A DNA stretch of 64,000 nucleotides from Parvibacter caecicola (GCF_003725335.1 NZ_QIBY01000009.1:21116-85115), one strand, 5' to 3'; counted from the first letter of the stretch, positions 25,637 through 34,929 are shown. Notes: generated by a model from the letters alone, not told the origin. Numbers and translations: made by a program.

Positions 25637-26626
25637 ATGAGAAACATGACTCGTCGAGGCGCCGTATCGCTGCTGGCGGTTGCGGCCTTGTCCATTCCCA
25701 TTACCGGCTGTTCGTCGAACGGCGGCTCTGGCGGGCAGCAGTCCGAGGGCGAGGGGGGCGCCGCCAACGCGGGCGGCGAAACCGAGGCCGCGGCCACCAC
25801 GCGCACGGTGACCACCGACAAGGGCGACGTGGAAATTCCCGTGAACCCCACCACCATTGTTTCCGACTACTATTTGGGCGAGCTGCTGGCGGTGAACGTG
25901 AAGCCGGTCATCGCTTCCCCCTACGCGCTGAACAACCCGTTTTTGGCTGGCATGTGCGACGGCATCGAGCCCATGAACGTCACCAGCGCCGAAACCTCGC
26001 TGGAAATGATCGCCGCCGCCCACCCCGACCTCATCATTACCATCACCGAGGCGGACGTGGACAAGTATTCCGCCATCGCCCCCACGGTGTTCATCCAGGA
26101 CGGCGCCCGCACCGACGAGGAACTGTTCCTCTACATTGCCGACCTGGTGGGCCGCAAGGAAGAGGCGCAGGCTTACGCCAACGAGTTCAACGACAACGTG
26201 GCCGCCGTGCGCGACGAGATGCGCACCATTGTGGGCGACCGCACCGTGTCCATCCTGGAGGTGTGGCCGCAGGAGATTTACACCATGGGCAGCCATTTCG
26301 CTCGCGGCGGCTCCATCCTTTATGACATGTGGGGGCTGAAGGCGCCCGAGCCCATCCAGACCGCCATGGTGGACGGCGACGAGGCTTACGAGGTGATCTC
26401 GCTGGAGGCGATGCCGCAGTACGCCGGCGACTTCATCCTGCACGGCGTGCTGGACGGTACTGACAGTGCCTTCGTGGACGGCTCCACCCTGTGGGCGAAC
26501 CTGCCGGCGGTGAAGGAAGGCCGCGTGCTGCAGTACGAGCAGGTGGCGTTCATGCACCGCGACCCCATCACGCTGAAGAACCAGCTGCAGATCTTCATCG
26601 ACTTCTTCCGCGCTCACGCCGAGTAA
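25637..26626 (+). CDS. Iron-siderophore/cobalamin-type ABC substrate-binding lipoprotein
   Basis: A 329-residue lipoprotein (lipobox IPITGC, Cys25) with a Gly/Ser linker, then a class III periplasmic-binding fold: TRTVTTDKGDVEIPVNPTTIVSDYYLGELLAVNVKPV, SLEMIAAAHPDLIITI, GDRTVSILEVWP. This is the FecB/FepB/BtuF family. ATG 25637 follows GAAAGG. The two FecCD permeases and the ATPase follow directly. Context (iron box downstream) favours iron chelates over cobalamin. Confidence 0.9.
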   Translation: MRNMTRRGAVSLLAVAALSIPITGCSSNGGSGGQQSEGEGGAANAGGETEAAATTRTVTTDKGDVEIPVNPTTIVSDYYLGELLAVNVKPVIASPYALNNPFLAGMCDGIEPMNVTSAETSLEMIAAAHPDLIITITEADVDKYSAIAPTVFIQDGARTDEELFLYIADLVGRKEEAQAYANEFNDNVAAVRDEMRTIVGDRTVSILEVWPQEIYTMGSHFARGGSILYDMWGLKAPEPIQTAMVDGDEAYEVISLEAMPQYAGDFILHGVLDGTDSAFVDGSTLWANLPAVKEGRVLQYEQVAFMHRDPITLKNQLQIFIDFFRAHAE

Positions 26627-26635
26627 AAAGGCTCA

Positions 26636-27634
26636 ATGGGTAAGCGACTCACAACGTTCATGATTGCCGGGGCGGTGGCTGTTTTGGCCGCCGCCCTGGT
26701 TTCGCTGTTCTTCGGAAGCACCGACATCCGCCCCGACGTGGTGCTGCAGGGGCTGCTGAACCCCGACATGGCCGACCAGCAGCAGGTGGCCATCGCCGAG
26801 TTGCGGGCCCCACGCACGCTGGGCTGCATCCTGGTGGGCGCCGCCTTCGCTGTGGCCGGCGCAGTGATGCAGGGGGTGACCCGCAACCCGCTGGCCGATT
26901 CGGGGCTTTTGGGTATTAACGCCGGCGCCGCCTTTGCGCTTTCGCTGTGCCTGGCGCTGGCGCCGGGCATGAACTTCGCCACCGTGGTGGTGTGCTCGTT
27001 CGTGGGCGCCACCTTCGCCATGCTGATGGTGTACGGCGCCGTCAGTTTCCGCCGCCGCAATGTGGACCCGGTGCTGGTGGTGCTGGCCGGCTGTGCGGTG
27101 GGGCTGTTCCTCACGGCGCTGGCGCAAGGGGTGGCCATCTACTTCAACATCGGTTACAGCCTCACCTTCTGGACCGCCGGCGGCGTGGCGGGCATCCGCC
27201 AGAACACGCTGCTGATGACCGCCCCCTTCATGGTGGCGGCGCTGGTGGCGGCGCTGGTGCTGAGCCGCCGCGTTACCCTGCTCGGCCTGGGCGACGATGC
27301 CGCCACCGGTCTGGGGGTGAAGGTGGGGCGAAGCCGGCGCTTGTGCCTTTTGGTGGTGCTGGTGCTGGCGGGCGCCGCTGTGGCGTTGGCCGGCCCCATC
27401 GCGTTCGTGGGCCTGATGGTGCCTCATGTGGTGCGCCGCTTCGTGGGCTTCGACTACCGCGCCGTCATCCCCGCTTCCATGGTGGGCGGCGCCTTCTTCA
27501 TGCTGGTGGCGGATGTGCTATCCCGCACCATCAACGCCCCCAGCGAGACCCCCATCGGTCTCATCTTCGCCATCATCGGCGTGCCGTTCTTCATTTGGTG
27601 CGCCCGTAAGCAGGAGGGGGGCGAAGATGAGTAG
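26636..27634 (+). CDS. FecCD-family ABC permease 1
   Basis: A 332-residue protein with about ten helices. Family marks are LRAPRTLGCILVGAAFAVAGAVMQGVTRNPLADSGLLGINAGAA and the C-terminal coupling region GPIAFVGLMVPHVVRRFVGFDYRAVIPASMVGGAFFMLVADVLSRT. It is the first of two permeases that form a BtuC-like heterodimer. The next gene overlaps its end by 8 bp. Confidence 0.95.
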   Translation: MGKRLTTFMIAGAVAVLAAALVSLFFGSTDIRPDVVLQGLLNPDMADQQQVAIAELRAPRTLGCILVGAAFAVAGAVMQGVTRNPLADSGLLGINAGAAFALSLCLALAPGMNFATVVVCSFVGATFAMLMVYGAVSFRRRNVDPVLVVLAGCAVGLFLTALAQGVAIYFNIGYSLTFWTAGGVAGIRQNTLLMTAPFMVAALVAALVLSRRVTLLGLGDDAATGLGVKVGRSRRLCLLVVLVLAGAAVALAGPIAFVGLMVPHVVRRFVGFDYRAVIPASMVGGAFFMLVADVLSRTINAPSETPIGLIFAIIGVPFFIWCARKQEGGEDE

Positions 27635-28736
27635 CGCGGGGAAACAGCCGGTGGCCGTGGAATCGGCGGCTCGGGGCGGGGAAGCCGGGCAGGTAGCTGG
27701 GGCCCTCATGGGCGCAGGGCGCGCGACGACCCGCGAGGGCGGCGCGCGGACGGCCCGGGTTGCAGTGGTGTTCGTCGCGCTGGTGGCCTTGGGAGTTCTG
27801 GGGCTGTGGCTAGACATCAACGCCGGGTACCAGGCCTACTCGCTTCAAGACTTGTGGAATGTGGTGCAGGGCACTGCGGCCCCCGGCCTCATCTACACCC
27901 TGGTGCAGCTGCGGTTGCCGCGGGTGGTGTGCTCGCTTCTGGTGGGCATCGGGTTGGCGCTTTCCGGTTGCGTGCTGCAGGGCATTTCCCGCAACGAGAT
28001 GGCCGAGCCGGGCATTTTGGGCATCAACGCCGGCGCCGGCTTGCTGATTGCCCTGTTCATTTGGCTGGTGCCGGTAAGCGGCGTGTCCCTTACCGTGGTG
28101 CTTCCGCTGCTGGCATTCGTCGGATCGGTGGCGGTGGCGCTGCTGGATTGGCGGCTCGCCATCGTGCACGGCACTCCTTCGCCGCGGCGGCTTTTGCTGG
28201 TGGGCGTGGCTATGTCCACGGGGCTCGCCAGTGTCACTTCCATGGTGATGTTGCGGCTGCCCGATTCCGACTACGCCTTCGTGCAGAACTGGATTGCTGG
28301 CAACATATGGGGCGCCACTTGGGAAAACGCCATCATGCTGGCCGGAGTGCTGGCAGTGCTGCTGTTCGCTGTGCTGTATAAGGCACGCACCCTGAACGTG
28401 TTGGCGCTGGGGCCGCTGCTGGCCACCGGCGTTGGCGTGAACGTGAAGCGGCAAACGCGGCTGCTGCTGGCCCTGGCGGTGGGCGCCTCCAGCGTGTGCT
28501 GCGCGGTGGGCGGCGGCCTCAGCTTTGTGGGCCTGGTGTGCCCCCACATGGCGCGGCGGCTGGTGGGCCCCAACTTCCGATGGCTGGTGCCGGCAACGGT
28601 GCTAGTGGGCGCCGACCTCATGCTGTTCGCTGACGTGATTTCCCGCACCTTGCTGCTGCCGGCGGAGATTCCGGTGGGCATTGTGGTGGCGGTAATCGGC
28701 GCGCCGTATTTCCTGTACTTGTTGGCGAAATCGTGA
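27627..28736 (+). CDS. FecCD-family ABC permease 2
   Basis: A 369-residue protein, with an N-terminal basic tail of about 45 residues before the first helix. It repeats the family signatures: LRLPRVVCSLLVGIGLALSGCVLQGISRNEMAEPGILGINAGAG and GLSFVGLVCPHMARRLVGPNFRWLVPATVLVGADLMLFADVISRT. ATG 27627 overlaps the previous gene. It partners permease 1. Confidence 0.94.
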   Translation: MSSAGKQPVAVESAARGGEAGQVAGALMGAGRATTREGGARTARVAVVFVALVALGVLGLWLDINAGYQAYSLQDLWNVVQGTAAPGLIYTLVQLRLPRVVCSLLVGIGLALSGCVLQGISRNEMAEPGILGINAGAGLLIALFIWLVPVSGVSLTVVLPLLAFVGSVAVALLDWRLAIVHGTPSPRRLLLVGVAMSTGLASVTSMVMLRLPDSDYAFVQNWIAGNIWGATWENAIMLAGVLAVLLFAVLYKARTLNVLALGPLLATGVGVNVKRQTRLLLALAVGASSVCCAVGGGLSFVGLVCPHMARRLVGPNFRWLVPATVLVGADLMLFADVISRTLLLPAEIPVGIVVAVIGAPYFLYLLAKS

Positions 28737-29638
28737 TGGAGGGCCCGATGGTGACGGATCAAATAAGGGGGCCGAAAACGGCCGAGATGGGCGAGGGTTC
28801 TGATGCCGGAGCCGTGCTCTGCGAGGCTTGCGGGCCCCGCTGTGCCGAGTTTGGCGAGGCAGCGCTGCGAGGGGAGGGCGTGTCGGTGGCCTATGGCCCG
28901 AAGGTGATTATCCCGCCTTTGGACGTGGCCTTCCCCAAAGAGAAGATAACCGCCATCATCGGCCCCAACGGCTGCGGCAAGTCCACGCTGCTGAAGGCGC
29001 TGGCCCGCACTCAGCCGATGCGCGCCGGCCAGGCGTTTCTGTTCGACCAGCCCATGGCGCCCATGAAGGACACCGAAGTGGCCCGCCAGATGGCCTTCCT
29101 TCCCCAATCGCCCCAGGCGCCGGGCGGCCTTACGGTGGAGGAGCTGGTGTCCTATGGTCGCTACCCCCACCAAAAAGGGTTCGGGCGCCTCACCGACCAG
29201 GACAAGCAAACGGTGGCGTGGGCACTGGAGGTCACCCACATGGAGCAATTCTCCAAACGCCCCATCAGCGCCCTGTCGGGCGGCCAGCGGCAACGGGCCT
29301 GGATTGCCCTGGCGCTGGCGCAGGACACCCCGCTCATTTTGCTGGACGAGCCCACCACTTATCTTGATATGGCCCATCAGCTGGAAATTCTGGAACTGCT
29401 GCAAACCCTCAACCGCCAGCAGGGGAAAACCATCGTGCTGGTGATTCACGAGCTGAACCTGGCCGCTCGCTGCGCCCACTGGATGGTGGCCATGAAGGAC
29501 GGCACCGTACGGGCCGCCGGCACCCCCGAGGCCATCATGAACGCCGACATGATGCGGGAAGTGTTCAACCTGGAGTCGCTGATTGCCCCCGACCCCTGGA
29601 CCGGCCGCCCCGAACTCGTGAGCTATCGCCTGCAGTGA
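28736..29638 (+). CDS. FecE/FepC-type ABC ATPase
   Basis: A 300-residue ATPase with Walker A GPNGCGKST, signature LSGGQRQRAWIALALAQ and Walker B LILLDEPTTYLDMAHQ, the classic FecE sequence. It has an unusual N-terminal extension of about 45 residues with CEACGPRC before the domain begins (ALRGEGVSVAYG). ATG 28736 overlaps the previous stop (TGATG); GTG 28733 or ATG 28748 are alternatives. It completes the importer. Confidence 0.94.
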   Translation: MEGPMVTDQIRGPKTAEMGEGSDAGAVLCEACGPRCAEFGEAALRGEGVSVAYGPKVIIPPLDVAFPKEKITAIIGPNGCGKSTLLKALARTQPMRAGQAFLFDQPMAPMKDTEVARQMAFLPQSPQAPGGLTVEELVSYGRYPHQKGFGRLTDQDKQTVAWALEVTHMEQFSKRPISALSGGQRQRAWIALALAQDTPLILLDEPTTYLDMAHQLEILELLQTLNRQQGKTIVLVIHELNLAARCAHWMVAMKDGTVRAAGTPEAIMNADMMREVFNLESLIAPDPWTGRPELVSYRLQ

Positions 29639-29705
29639 GGCAAAGGGCCCCGGTTCTCGCGTCTCACGCGTTGATGACAAATTCCCTGGTGAAAGCCTCC
29701 TGCCC

Positions 29706-29724
29706 TAAGGTAAGGCAAACTTAA
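29706..29724 (+). promoter_or_regulatory. DtxR/IdeR-like iron box
   Basis: TAAGGTAAGGCAAACTTAA matches the actinobacterial iron-box consensus TTAGGTTAGGCTAACCTAA at 15 of 19 positions. It lies 87 bases before the proposed start of the dlt-like gene set and after the importer genes, with A/T-rich promoter-like DNA following (TTTTTGATAGCAT). Confidence 0.65.
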
Positions 29725-29810
29725 GGTAAAAAGGTAACCGTTTTTGATAGCATGGTTGCTTATGCAACGTGGAAAGCAATTCCGTATACCTGACTGACGG
29801 GGGAGAACGC

Positions 29811-31405
29811 GTGAGCTGCCGCAGGAACGTGTTGACATATCTTGAGGAGGATGCCCAGCGGCATCCGGAAAAGTGCGCTGTCGAGGAAGAGAGCCGCAGT
29901 TGCTCCTATGGCGAGCTTTTGCAGCTGAGCCGCTGCGTTGGCAGCGCTTTGGCGGCGGCCGGGGCGCGTGGGCGCGCGGTGATGGTGTTCATGGAAAAGG
30001 GCATCGATGCGCTGGCGGTGATGATGGGGGCGCTGCAAGCGGGCGCCTTCTACGTGCCGGTGGACCCGCATATTCCTGCCGAGCGGCTGACCCTGATCGC
30101 CGGCGTTTTGGAAGACCCCATCGTGGTGGTGAGCGAAGAGACGGCTGGCTTGGCAAATGAGGCCATGGGGGGGGTTCTGCTGAGAGCCAGGGAGCTGTGG
30201 TAATTCCCGTCGCGCAGCTGCTGGCGGCCGATGAGAACCCCGCCGCCCTGGAAGCGGCCCGCGCCGCCGCCACCGATGCCGACCCGGTGTACGTGCTGTT
30301 CACCTCTGGTTCCACCGGTGTGCCCAAGGGCGTGGCGGTGAGCCACCGGGCGGTGATCGACTTCATCGATGACTTCATCACCCGCTTCGGCTTCGGCCCC
30401 GACGAGCGCATTGCCAATCAAGCTCCCTTCGACTTCGACGTTTCCGTGAAGGACATTTACGGCGCTTTGGCCACTGGCAGCACGCTGGTGGTGGTGCCCC
30501 GCGCGCTGTTCTCGGCGCCGGCCGCGCTGATGGAGTACCTGCAAGGGCGCGACATCACCAACATGACCTGGGCCGTTGCCGCCCTGTGTCTCATCACCAG
30601 CCTGCACGGGCTGGAGGGGCAGCAGCTTGCCGGCGTGCGCCGCGTGCTGTTCAGCGGCGAAGTAATGCCCATCAGCCACCTGCGCGCCTGGATGGCCCAC
30701 GTGCCCCAGGCCACCTTCGTGAACCTCTACGGCCCCACCGAAATCACCTGCAACTGCCTGTACCACGTGGTGGACCCCGCCCGCGAATACCCGGACGGCC
30801 TGCCGCTGGGGGTTCCCTTCGCTCATCGCGAAATTCTGCTGGTGGACGGCGAAGGTCACGCGGTTACCCAGCCGGGCGTGGAAGGGGAAATCCTCGTGCG
30901 CGGCGATTCGCTGGCGCTGGGTTACGTGGCCAATCCCGCCAAGACCGCCGAGGTATTCTGCCAGAACCCGCTGCATAACCGCTTCCCCGACCGGGTGTAC
31001 CGTACCGGCGACCTGGCCGCGTTCGACAAGGCGGGCGAGCTGTTCTATCGCGGCCGCATCGATAACCAGATAAAGCATCAAGGCCACCGCATCGAGCTGG
31101 AAGAGGTGGACCGCGCCCTGGAAGGGGTGCCCGGCGTGCAGCGTTGCCGCTGTGTGTACGACCACGACAAGCAACGGCTGATTGCCTTTTACGAGGGCGA
31201 AGCCGAGGCGCGGGCCATCCGCGACCACGTGCTGCAAACATTGCCCATCTTCATGCTGCCCTCGAAGATTCTGCCCATCGAGGCCATGCCGCTGACGAAA
31301 AACGGCAAGGTGGACCGCCGCGCGCTTCTGGAGAAGAGCCGCGAAGCTGCCGCCGCCCGCAAGGCGCGACTGGCGCGCAACCGTGAGACGAAGGGACAAC
31401 CCTAA
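29811..31405 (+). CDS. DltA-like amino acid adenylating ligase, frameshifted in this sequence
   Basis: Two adjoining frames make one AMP-forming ligase. The first (GTG 29811, after GGGGGAG) has NVLTYLEEDAQRHPEKCAV and GALQAGAFYVPVDPHIPAERL and stops at 30201-30203. The second, shifted by one base, begins VVIPVAQLLAADE and holds the P-loop VLFTSGSTGVPKGVAVSHRAV, NLYGPTEITCNC, YRTGDLA and the catalytic Lys in LTKNGKVDRR. A run of eight G at 30167-30174 precedes the switch; nine G would restore one frame of about 530 residues, the normal DltA size. It should activate an amino acid for the carrier protein encoded downstream. Confidence 0.85.
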
Positions 31406-31453
31406 TGTCTCATTTTGTGAAAATGAGACATTAGGGTTGTCCCTTCGTCTCAC
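31383..31453. repeat. Perfect 34-bp inverted repeat
   Basis: Two 34-base arms (31383-31416 and 31420-31453) are exact reverse complements around GTG. The ligase stop codon TAA (31403-31405) lies in the left arm. The size exceeds an ordinary terminator and there is no T run; it may be a mobile palindromic repeat or an mRNA-processing structure. Confidence 0.9.
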
Positions 31454-31534
31454 GTGCCGTTTGCGGATTTAGATGCACCAAAGGGCACATTTCGCTACTC
31501 TGGTACGTATGTATATAAATGTAAGGAGATGGAT

Positions 31535-32731
31535 TTGAACGATAGCAAATTGGCGGGTATCGCGCAGCAGTTCGGCACGCCTGCCTACGTGTTCGATGAG
31601 GAGGCGCTGCGGCAGCGGGTGGCTTTTCTGCAGGAAAACCTGCCGGCGCGCGCGGTGCTGTGCTTCGCGGTGAAGGCCAACCCCTTCGCCATCCCGCTGA
31701 TCAGCCCGGTGGTGCATCGCTTCGAGGTGTGCTCGCCCGGCGAGCTGAACATTTGCCGCGCGGTTGGCGTTGCGCCGGAGGAAATTGTGCTCTCCGGCGT
31801 ATACAAAGACGAGGCCACGCTGCGCCCGCTGGTGGAATCGGGGGCGCCCATCCATCGCTACACCGTGGAATCGGCGGGGCAATTCCAGCTGTTGTACAAG
31901 CTGGCGAAGGAGTTTGGCCGTAAGCTGCCGCTGCTTTTGAGGGTAACTACCGGAACGCAGTTCGGCATGGACGAAGTCGTGGTGCGCAGCATTATCGCCC
32001 AGTACGGCGCCGACGACACGGTGGACATCTGCGGGCTGCAGGTGTTCTCCGGCACTCAGAAAACCACGGCCCGCCGCACCCGCAAAGAGCTGGCCGCGGC
32101 CGATGCCCTCATCGCGCAGCTGCGGGACGACTACGGCTTCGAGGTGCGGGAATTCGAGTTTGGCCCCGGCTTGCCGGTGGAGTATTTCGACGACTATGAC
32201 GAAGCAGGCGAACGGGCGCTACTGGCGGAGGTGAGCGAGCTTTTGGAGGGCATGGCCTTCCAAGGGCCGCTGACGCTGGAAATCGGCCGCAGCTTGGTGG
32301 CCAGTTGCGGCACCTACCTCACCAGCGTGGTGGACGCCAAAACCAACAAGGGCGAGCGCTACGCCATCGTGGATGGCGGCAAGCACCAGATGGTGTATTA
32401 CGGTGGCGGTCTGGTGATGCGCCAGCCTCCCTGCCGACAGTTGGGGCTTGAGGGGGCCGATGAGGCCACGCTGGAGCAGGCGCTGCCGTGGAATTTGTGC
32501 GGGTCGCTCTGCACCACTAACGACTTTCTGGCGAAGGAGGTGCCGGCGGTGGACTTGGCCGTGGGCGACGTGATTGCCTTCGACCGCACCGGCGCTTACT
32601 GCATGACCGAGGGCATTTCGCTGTTCCTGTCCCGCGACCTGCCCAAAGTGGTGTACACCAAGGCCGATGGCACCTGCAAACTGGTGCGCGAAGGCATCCC
32701 CACCGACCCGCTGAACACCCCGCAGCTGTAG
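31535..32731 (+). CDS. Fold-III PLP-dependent decarboxylase (DAP/ornithine decarboxylase-like)
   Basis: A 398-residue enzyme of the alanine-racemase-like fold: FAVKANPF holds the PLP lysine, RFEVCSPGELNICRAVG follows, EFGPGLPVEY contributes to the phosphate site, and CGSLCTTNDFLAKEV carries the active-site Cys with D near it. GAYCMTEGISLF is the C-terminal tyrosine motif. Relatives include LysA, SbnH and PvsE of siderophore pathways, and BtrK, which acts on a carrier-bound glutamate. TTG 31535 has AAGGAG six bases upstream; ATG 31529 is too close to it. Position between ligase and carrier genes suggests it makes, or modifies, the activated amino acid. Confidence 0.85.
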   Translation: MNDSKLAGIAQQFGTPAYVFDEEALRQRVAFLQENLPARAVLCFAVKANPFAIPLISPVVHRFEVCSPGELNICRAVGVAPEEIVLSGVYKDEATLRPLVESGAPIHRYTVESAGQFQLLYKLAKEFGRKLPLLLRVTTGTQFGMDEVVVRSIIAQYGADDTVDICGLQVFSGTQKTTARRTRKELAAADALIAQLRDDYGFEVREFEFGPGLPVEYFDDYDEAGERALLAEVSELLEGMAFQGPLTLEIGRSLVASCGTYLTSVVDAKTNKGERYAIVDGGKHQMVYYGGGLVMRQPPCRQLGLEGADEATLEQALPWNLCGSLCTTNDFLAKEVPAVDLAVGDVIAFDRTGAYCMTEGISLFLSRDLPKVVYTKADGTCKLVREGIPTDPLNTPQL

Positions 32732-32776
32732 ACGCAATCAAAAGCCAAACAGGCTTTTCAAGACCAAGGAGGAACC

Positions 32777-33013
32777 ATGGAAGAACGTGAAGCGATCATC
32801 GAGATCCTGGAAGAGCTGGCCCCCGGCGGCGACTTCGAGGGCTGCACCACCCTGGTGGACAGCCGCGTGCTGGACTCGCTGACCATTGTGGCCCTGGTGA
32901 GCGAGCTGGAAGACGCTTTCGACATCACCATCCCGGCCGTGGAGGTAGTGGTGGAGAACTTCAACTCCGTCGACGGCCTCACCGCCATGGTGCAACGCCT
33001 CATGGAAGATTAG
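32777..33013 (+). CDS. Acyl/D-alanyl carrier protein (DltC-like)
   Basis: A 78-residue acidic protein with DSRVLDSLTIVALVSELEDAFDI; the Ser of DSL is the 4'-phosphopantetheine site. The length equals DltC (about 78). ATG 32777 has a strong AAGGAGG. It should carry the amino acid loaded by the upstream ligase and pass it to the MBOAT protein. Confidence 0.92.
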   Translation: MEEREAIIEILEELAPGGDFEGCTTLVDSRVLDSLTIVALVSELEDAFDITIPAVEVVVENFNSVDGLTAMVQRLMED

Positions 33014-33050
33014 AGTCGTTCCGCCGTCCTGGCGGACGGCGGAACGACTC
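33013..33050. repeat. 17-bp perfect inverted repeat after the carrier gene
   Basis: Arms 33013-33029 and 33034-33050 pair perfectly around TGGC. There is no T run, so it is a poor intrinsic terminator; it may protect the upstream mRNA or reduce expression of the MBOAT gene relative to the carrier gene. Confidence 0.8.
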
Positions 33051-33203
33051 GTCCGCTGAGGCTTCCCCATGCGCCCATCCTTGCCCTTCAGGCCTTTCCC
33101 TCGCGCACAGAAGTGCGCTCGGCCGGCCTTCAGGGCAATTATGGGCACCTGGGAAACCCTCAGCTGCTGGCGTAAACCTGTGGTGATTTGCTGAGCCGGA
33201 TTC

Positions 33204-33230
33204 GTAGGGCAGAGATTCTATCTCTGCCTT
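33204..33230 (+). repeat. Dispersed repeat family B, copy 1
   Basis: GTAGG followed by the palindrome GGCAGAGAT-TCT-ATCTCTGCC and CTT. Same sequence at 48769-48795; related copies at 50820-50845 and 52416-52440. Confidence 0.8.
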
Positions 33231-33248
33231 CCCGAGCAATCGCATTCA

Positions 33249-33275
33249 CCTGACGTTATCCCCGTCCCCCTGTCA
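33249..33275 (-). repeat. Dispersed repeat family A, copy 1
   Basis: CCTGACGTTATCCCCGTCCC... is the reverse complement of the sequence at 48735-48761 and 63971-63997, with one extra C. It lies 19 bases after a family B copy. Confidence 0.8.
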
Positions 33276-33316
33276 CGGGGGGCAACCGGTACTGTTCCCT
33301 CTTGGTTTTTGGACTT

Positions 33317-34906
33317 ATGACTTCTTACTTTACGCTTTTGTTTTTGGGCATCTTTTTGCCGCTGACGGTGGTGGTGTACGCTGCTGTGCCGAAAAAGGCG
33401 CGGTGGGTGGTGCTGCTTTTGGCCAGCTACGCGTTTTTCTTCGCCCTCAGCCGCGTGCTCATTTTGGCGCTGCTGGTGTCAACCCTGAGCATTTATATAT
33501 GCGGCCGCGGCATGGGGGCGCTCATCGTCCGCCGCGACGAGGCGCTGGCGCAGGCGAAGTCGGGCAAAAAGGAAATCCGCAAAACCTTCGCCCGCAAGAT
33601 GAAATGGGTGATGGTGGCCGGCCTGCTGGTGAACTTCGGGCTGCTGGCCGCCTACAAGTACCTGCATTTCTTCGCCAGCATCATCGACGGCGGCCTGGCC
33701 CTCATCGGCATTCACCTGAACATCCAGCTGCCGGTTTGGGCCGCCCCCATCGGCATCTCCTTCTACACACTCATGGCCGGCTCGTATCTGGTGGACGTGT
33801 TCCGCGGCACCATCCCCGCCGAGAAAAACCTGGGGAAAGTGGCGCTGTTCCTGGGCTTCTTCCCTCAAATCATGGAAGGTCCCATTGCGCGGTTCGGCCA
33901 AACTGCCGACCAGCTGATGGCCGGCAACCCTGTGTCGCGGGCCAACCTGTACGCCGGCACGCTGCGCATGCTGTACGGCCTGTGCAAGAAGATCATCGTG
34001 GCCGACCGCTTGAACGCCTTTGTGAAGCTGGTGTTCGACAACTACGGCTGCTACGACGGCGGCATGATCGCGCTGGGCGCGGTGCTGTACACCCTGCAGC
34101 TGTACTGCGATTTCTCCGGCACCATGGACCTGGCGCTGGGCATGGGGCGCATTTTCGGCGTCACGCTGCCCGAGAACTTTCGCCAGCCTTTCTTCAGCCG
34201 CACCGCCTCCGGCTTTTGGCAGCGGTGGCACATCACGCTGGGTAGCTGGCTGCGGGACTACGTGTACTACCCGGTTTCGCTGTCGAAGCCGGCGAAAACC
34301 CTCACCAAGCACGCCCGCAAAAAGCTGGGCAACCGCTATGGGCCGCTGCTGGCCAGCTCGCTGGCGCTCATTTGCGTGTGGCTGGGCAACGGCCTGTGGC
34401 ACGGCGCCGGCAGCCAGTACCTGTTCTTCGGTATCTACTACTTCGTACTGATTGTGGCGGGCAGCCTCATCGAGCCCACGGCGGCGCGGTTGGCCGAGCG
34501 GCTGCACGTGAGCCGCGAGAGTGTGGGCTGGCGAGCCTTCCAAATTGCCCGCACGCTGGTGATCATCGTGGTGGGCGAGCTGTTCTTCCGCGCCAACGGC
34601 CTCGCGGCCGGCTTCGAGATGTTCGGCACCATGGTCACCGGCTTCACGTTCGAGTCGTTCGCGAACGGCACGGTGCTTTCCATGGGGATGGACGGGAAAG
34701 ACTTCGCCGTGGTGGCGATTGCGGTTGTGGCGCTGCTGGTGGTGGGTATTCTGCGCGAGCGCGGGGTGGACATCATTGGCCGGGTGGGCGCCTGGAAGCT
34801 GCCAGCTCGTTGGGCCGTGTGGTACGGGCTGTTCCTGGTGCTGCTGATTTTCGGTGCCTACGGGGCTGCATACACGCCAGTTGACCCCATGTACGCGCAG
34901 TTTTAG
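33317..34906 (+). CDS. MBOAT-family acyltransferase (DltB-like)
   Basis: A 529-residue multi-pass protein. Family features are PIGISFYTLMAGSYLVDVFRG, FFPQIMEGPIARF, LQLYCDFSGTMDLALGMGRIFG, FWQRWHITLGSWLRDYVYYPV and the catalytic His in VWLGNGLWHGAGSQYLFFG. In DltB this enzyme passes D-alanine from the carrier across the membrane. At 529 residues it is larger than Gram-positive DltB (about 400), closer to AlgI-type proteins. ATG 33317 has only a weak ribosome binding site (TTTTTGGA), so translation may be low. Confidence 0.93.
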   Translation: MTSYFTLLFLGIFLPLTVVVYAAVPKKARWVVLLLASYAFFFALSRVLILALLVSTLSIYICGRGMGALIVRRDEALAQAKSGKKEIRKTFARKMKWVMVAGLLVNFGLLAAYKYLHFFASIIDGGLALIGIHLNIQLPVWAAPIGISFYTLMAGSYLVDVFRGTIPAEKNLGKVALFLGFFPQIMEGPIARFGQTADQLMAGNPVSRANLYAGTLRMLYGLCKKIIVADRLNAFVKLVFDNYGCYDGGMIALGAVLYTLQLYCDFSGTMDLALGMGRIFGVTLPENFRQPFFSRTASGFWQRWHITLGSWLRDYVYYPVSLSKPAKTLTKHARKKLGNRYGPLLASSLALICVWLGNGLWHGAGSQYLFFGIYYFVLIVAGSLIEPTAARLAERLHVSRESVGWRAFQIARTLVIIVVGELFFRANGLAAGFEMFGTMVTGFTFESFANGTVLSMGMDGKDFAVVAIAVVALLVVGILRERGVDIIGRVGAWKLPARWAVWYGLFLVLLIFGAYGAAYTPVDPMYAQF

Positions 34907-34929
34907 TTGGATGGATTGAGGTTTTGCAA

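Noticed and set aside
33302..33316. Longer MBOAT start at TTG 33302
   Set aside because: The extra five residues (MVFGL) have no better binding site, and ATG 33317 matches the usual beginning of the first helix.
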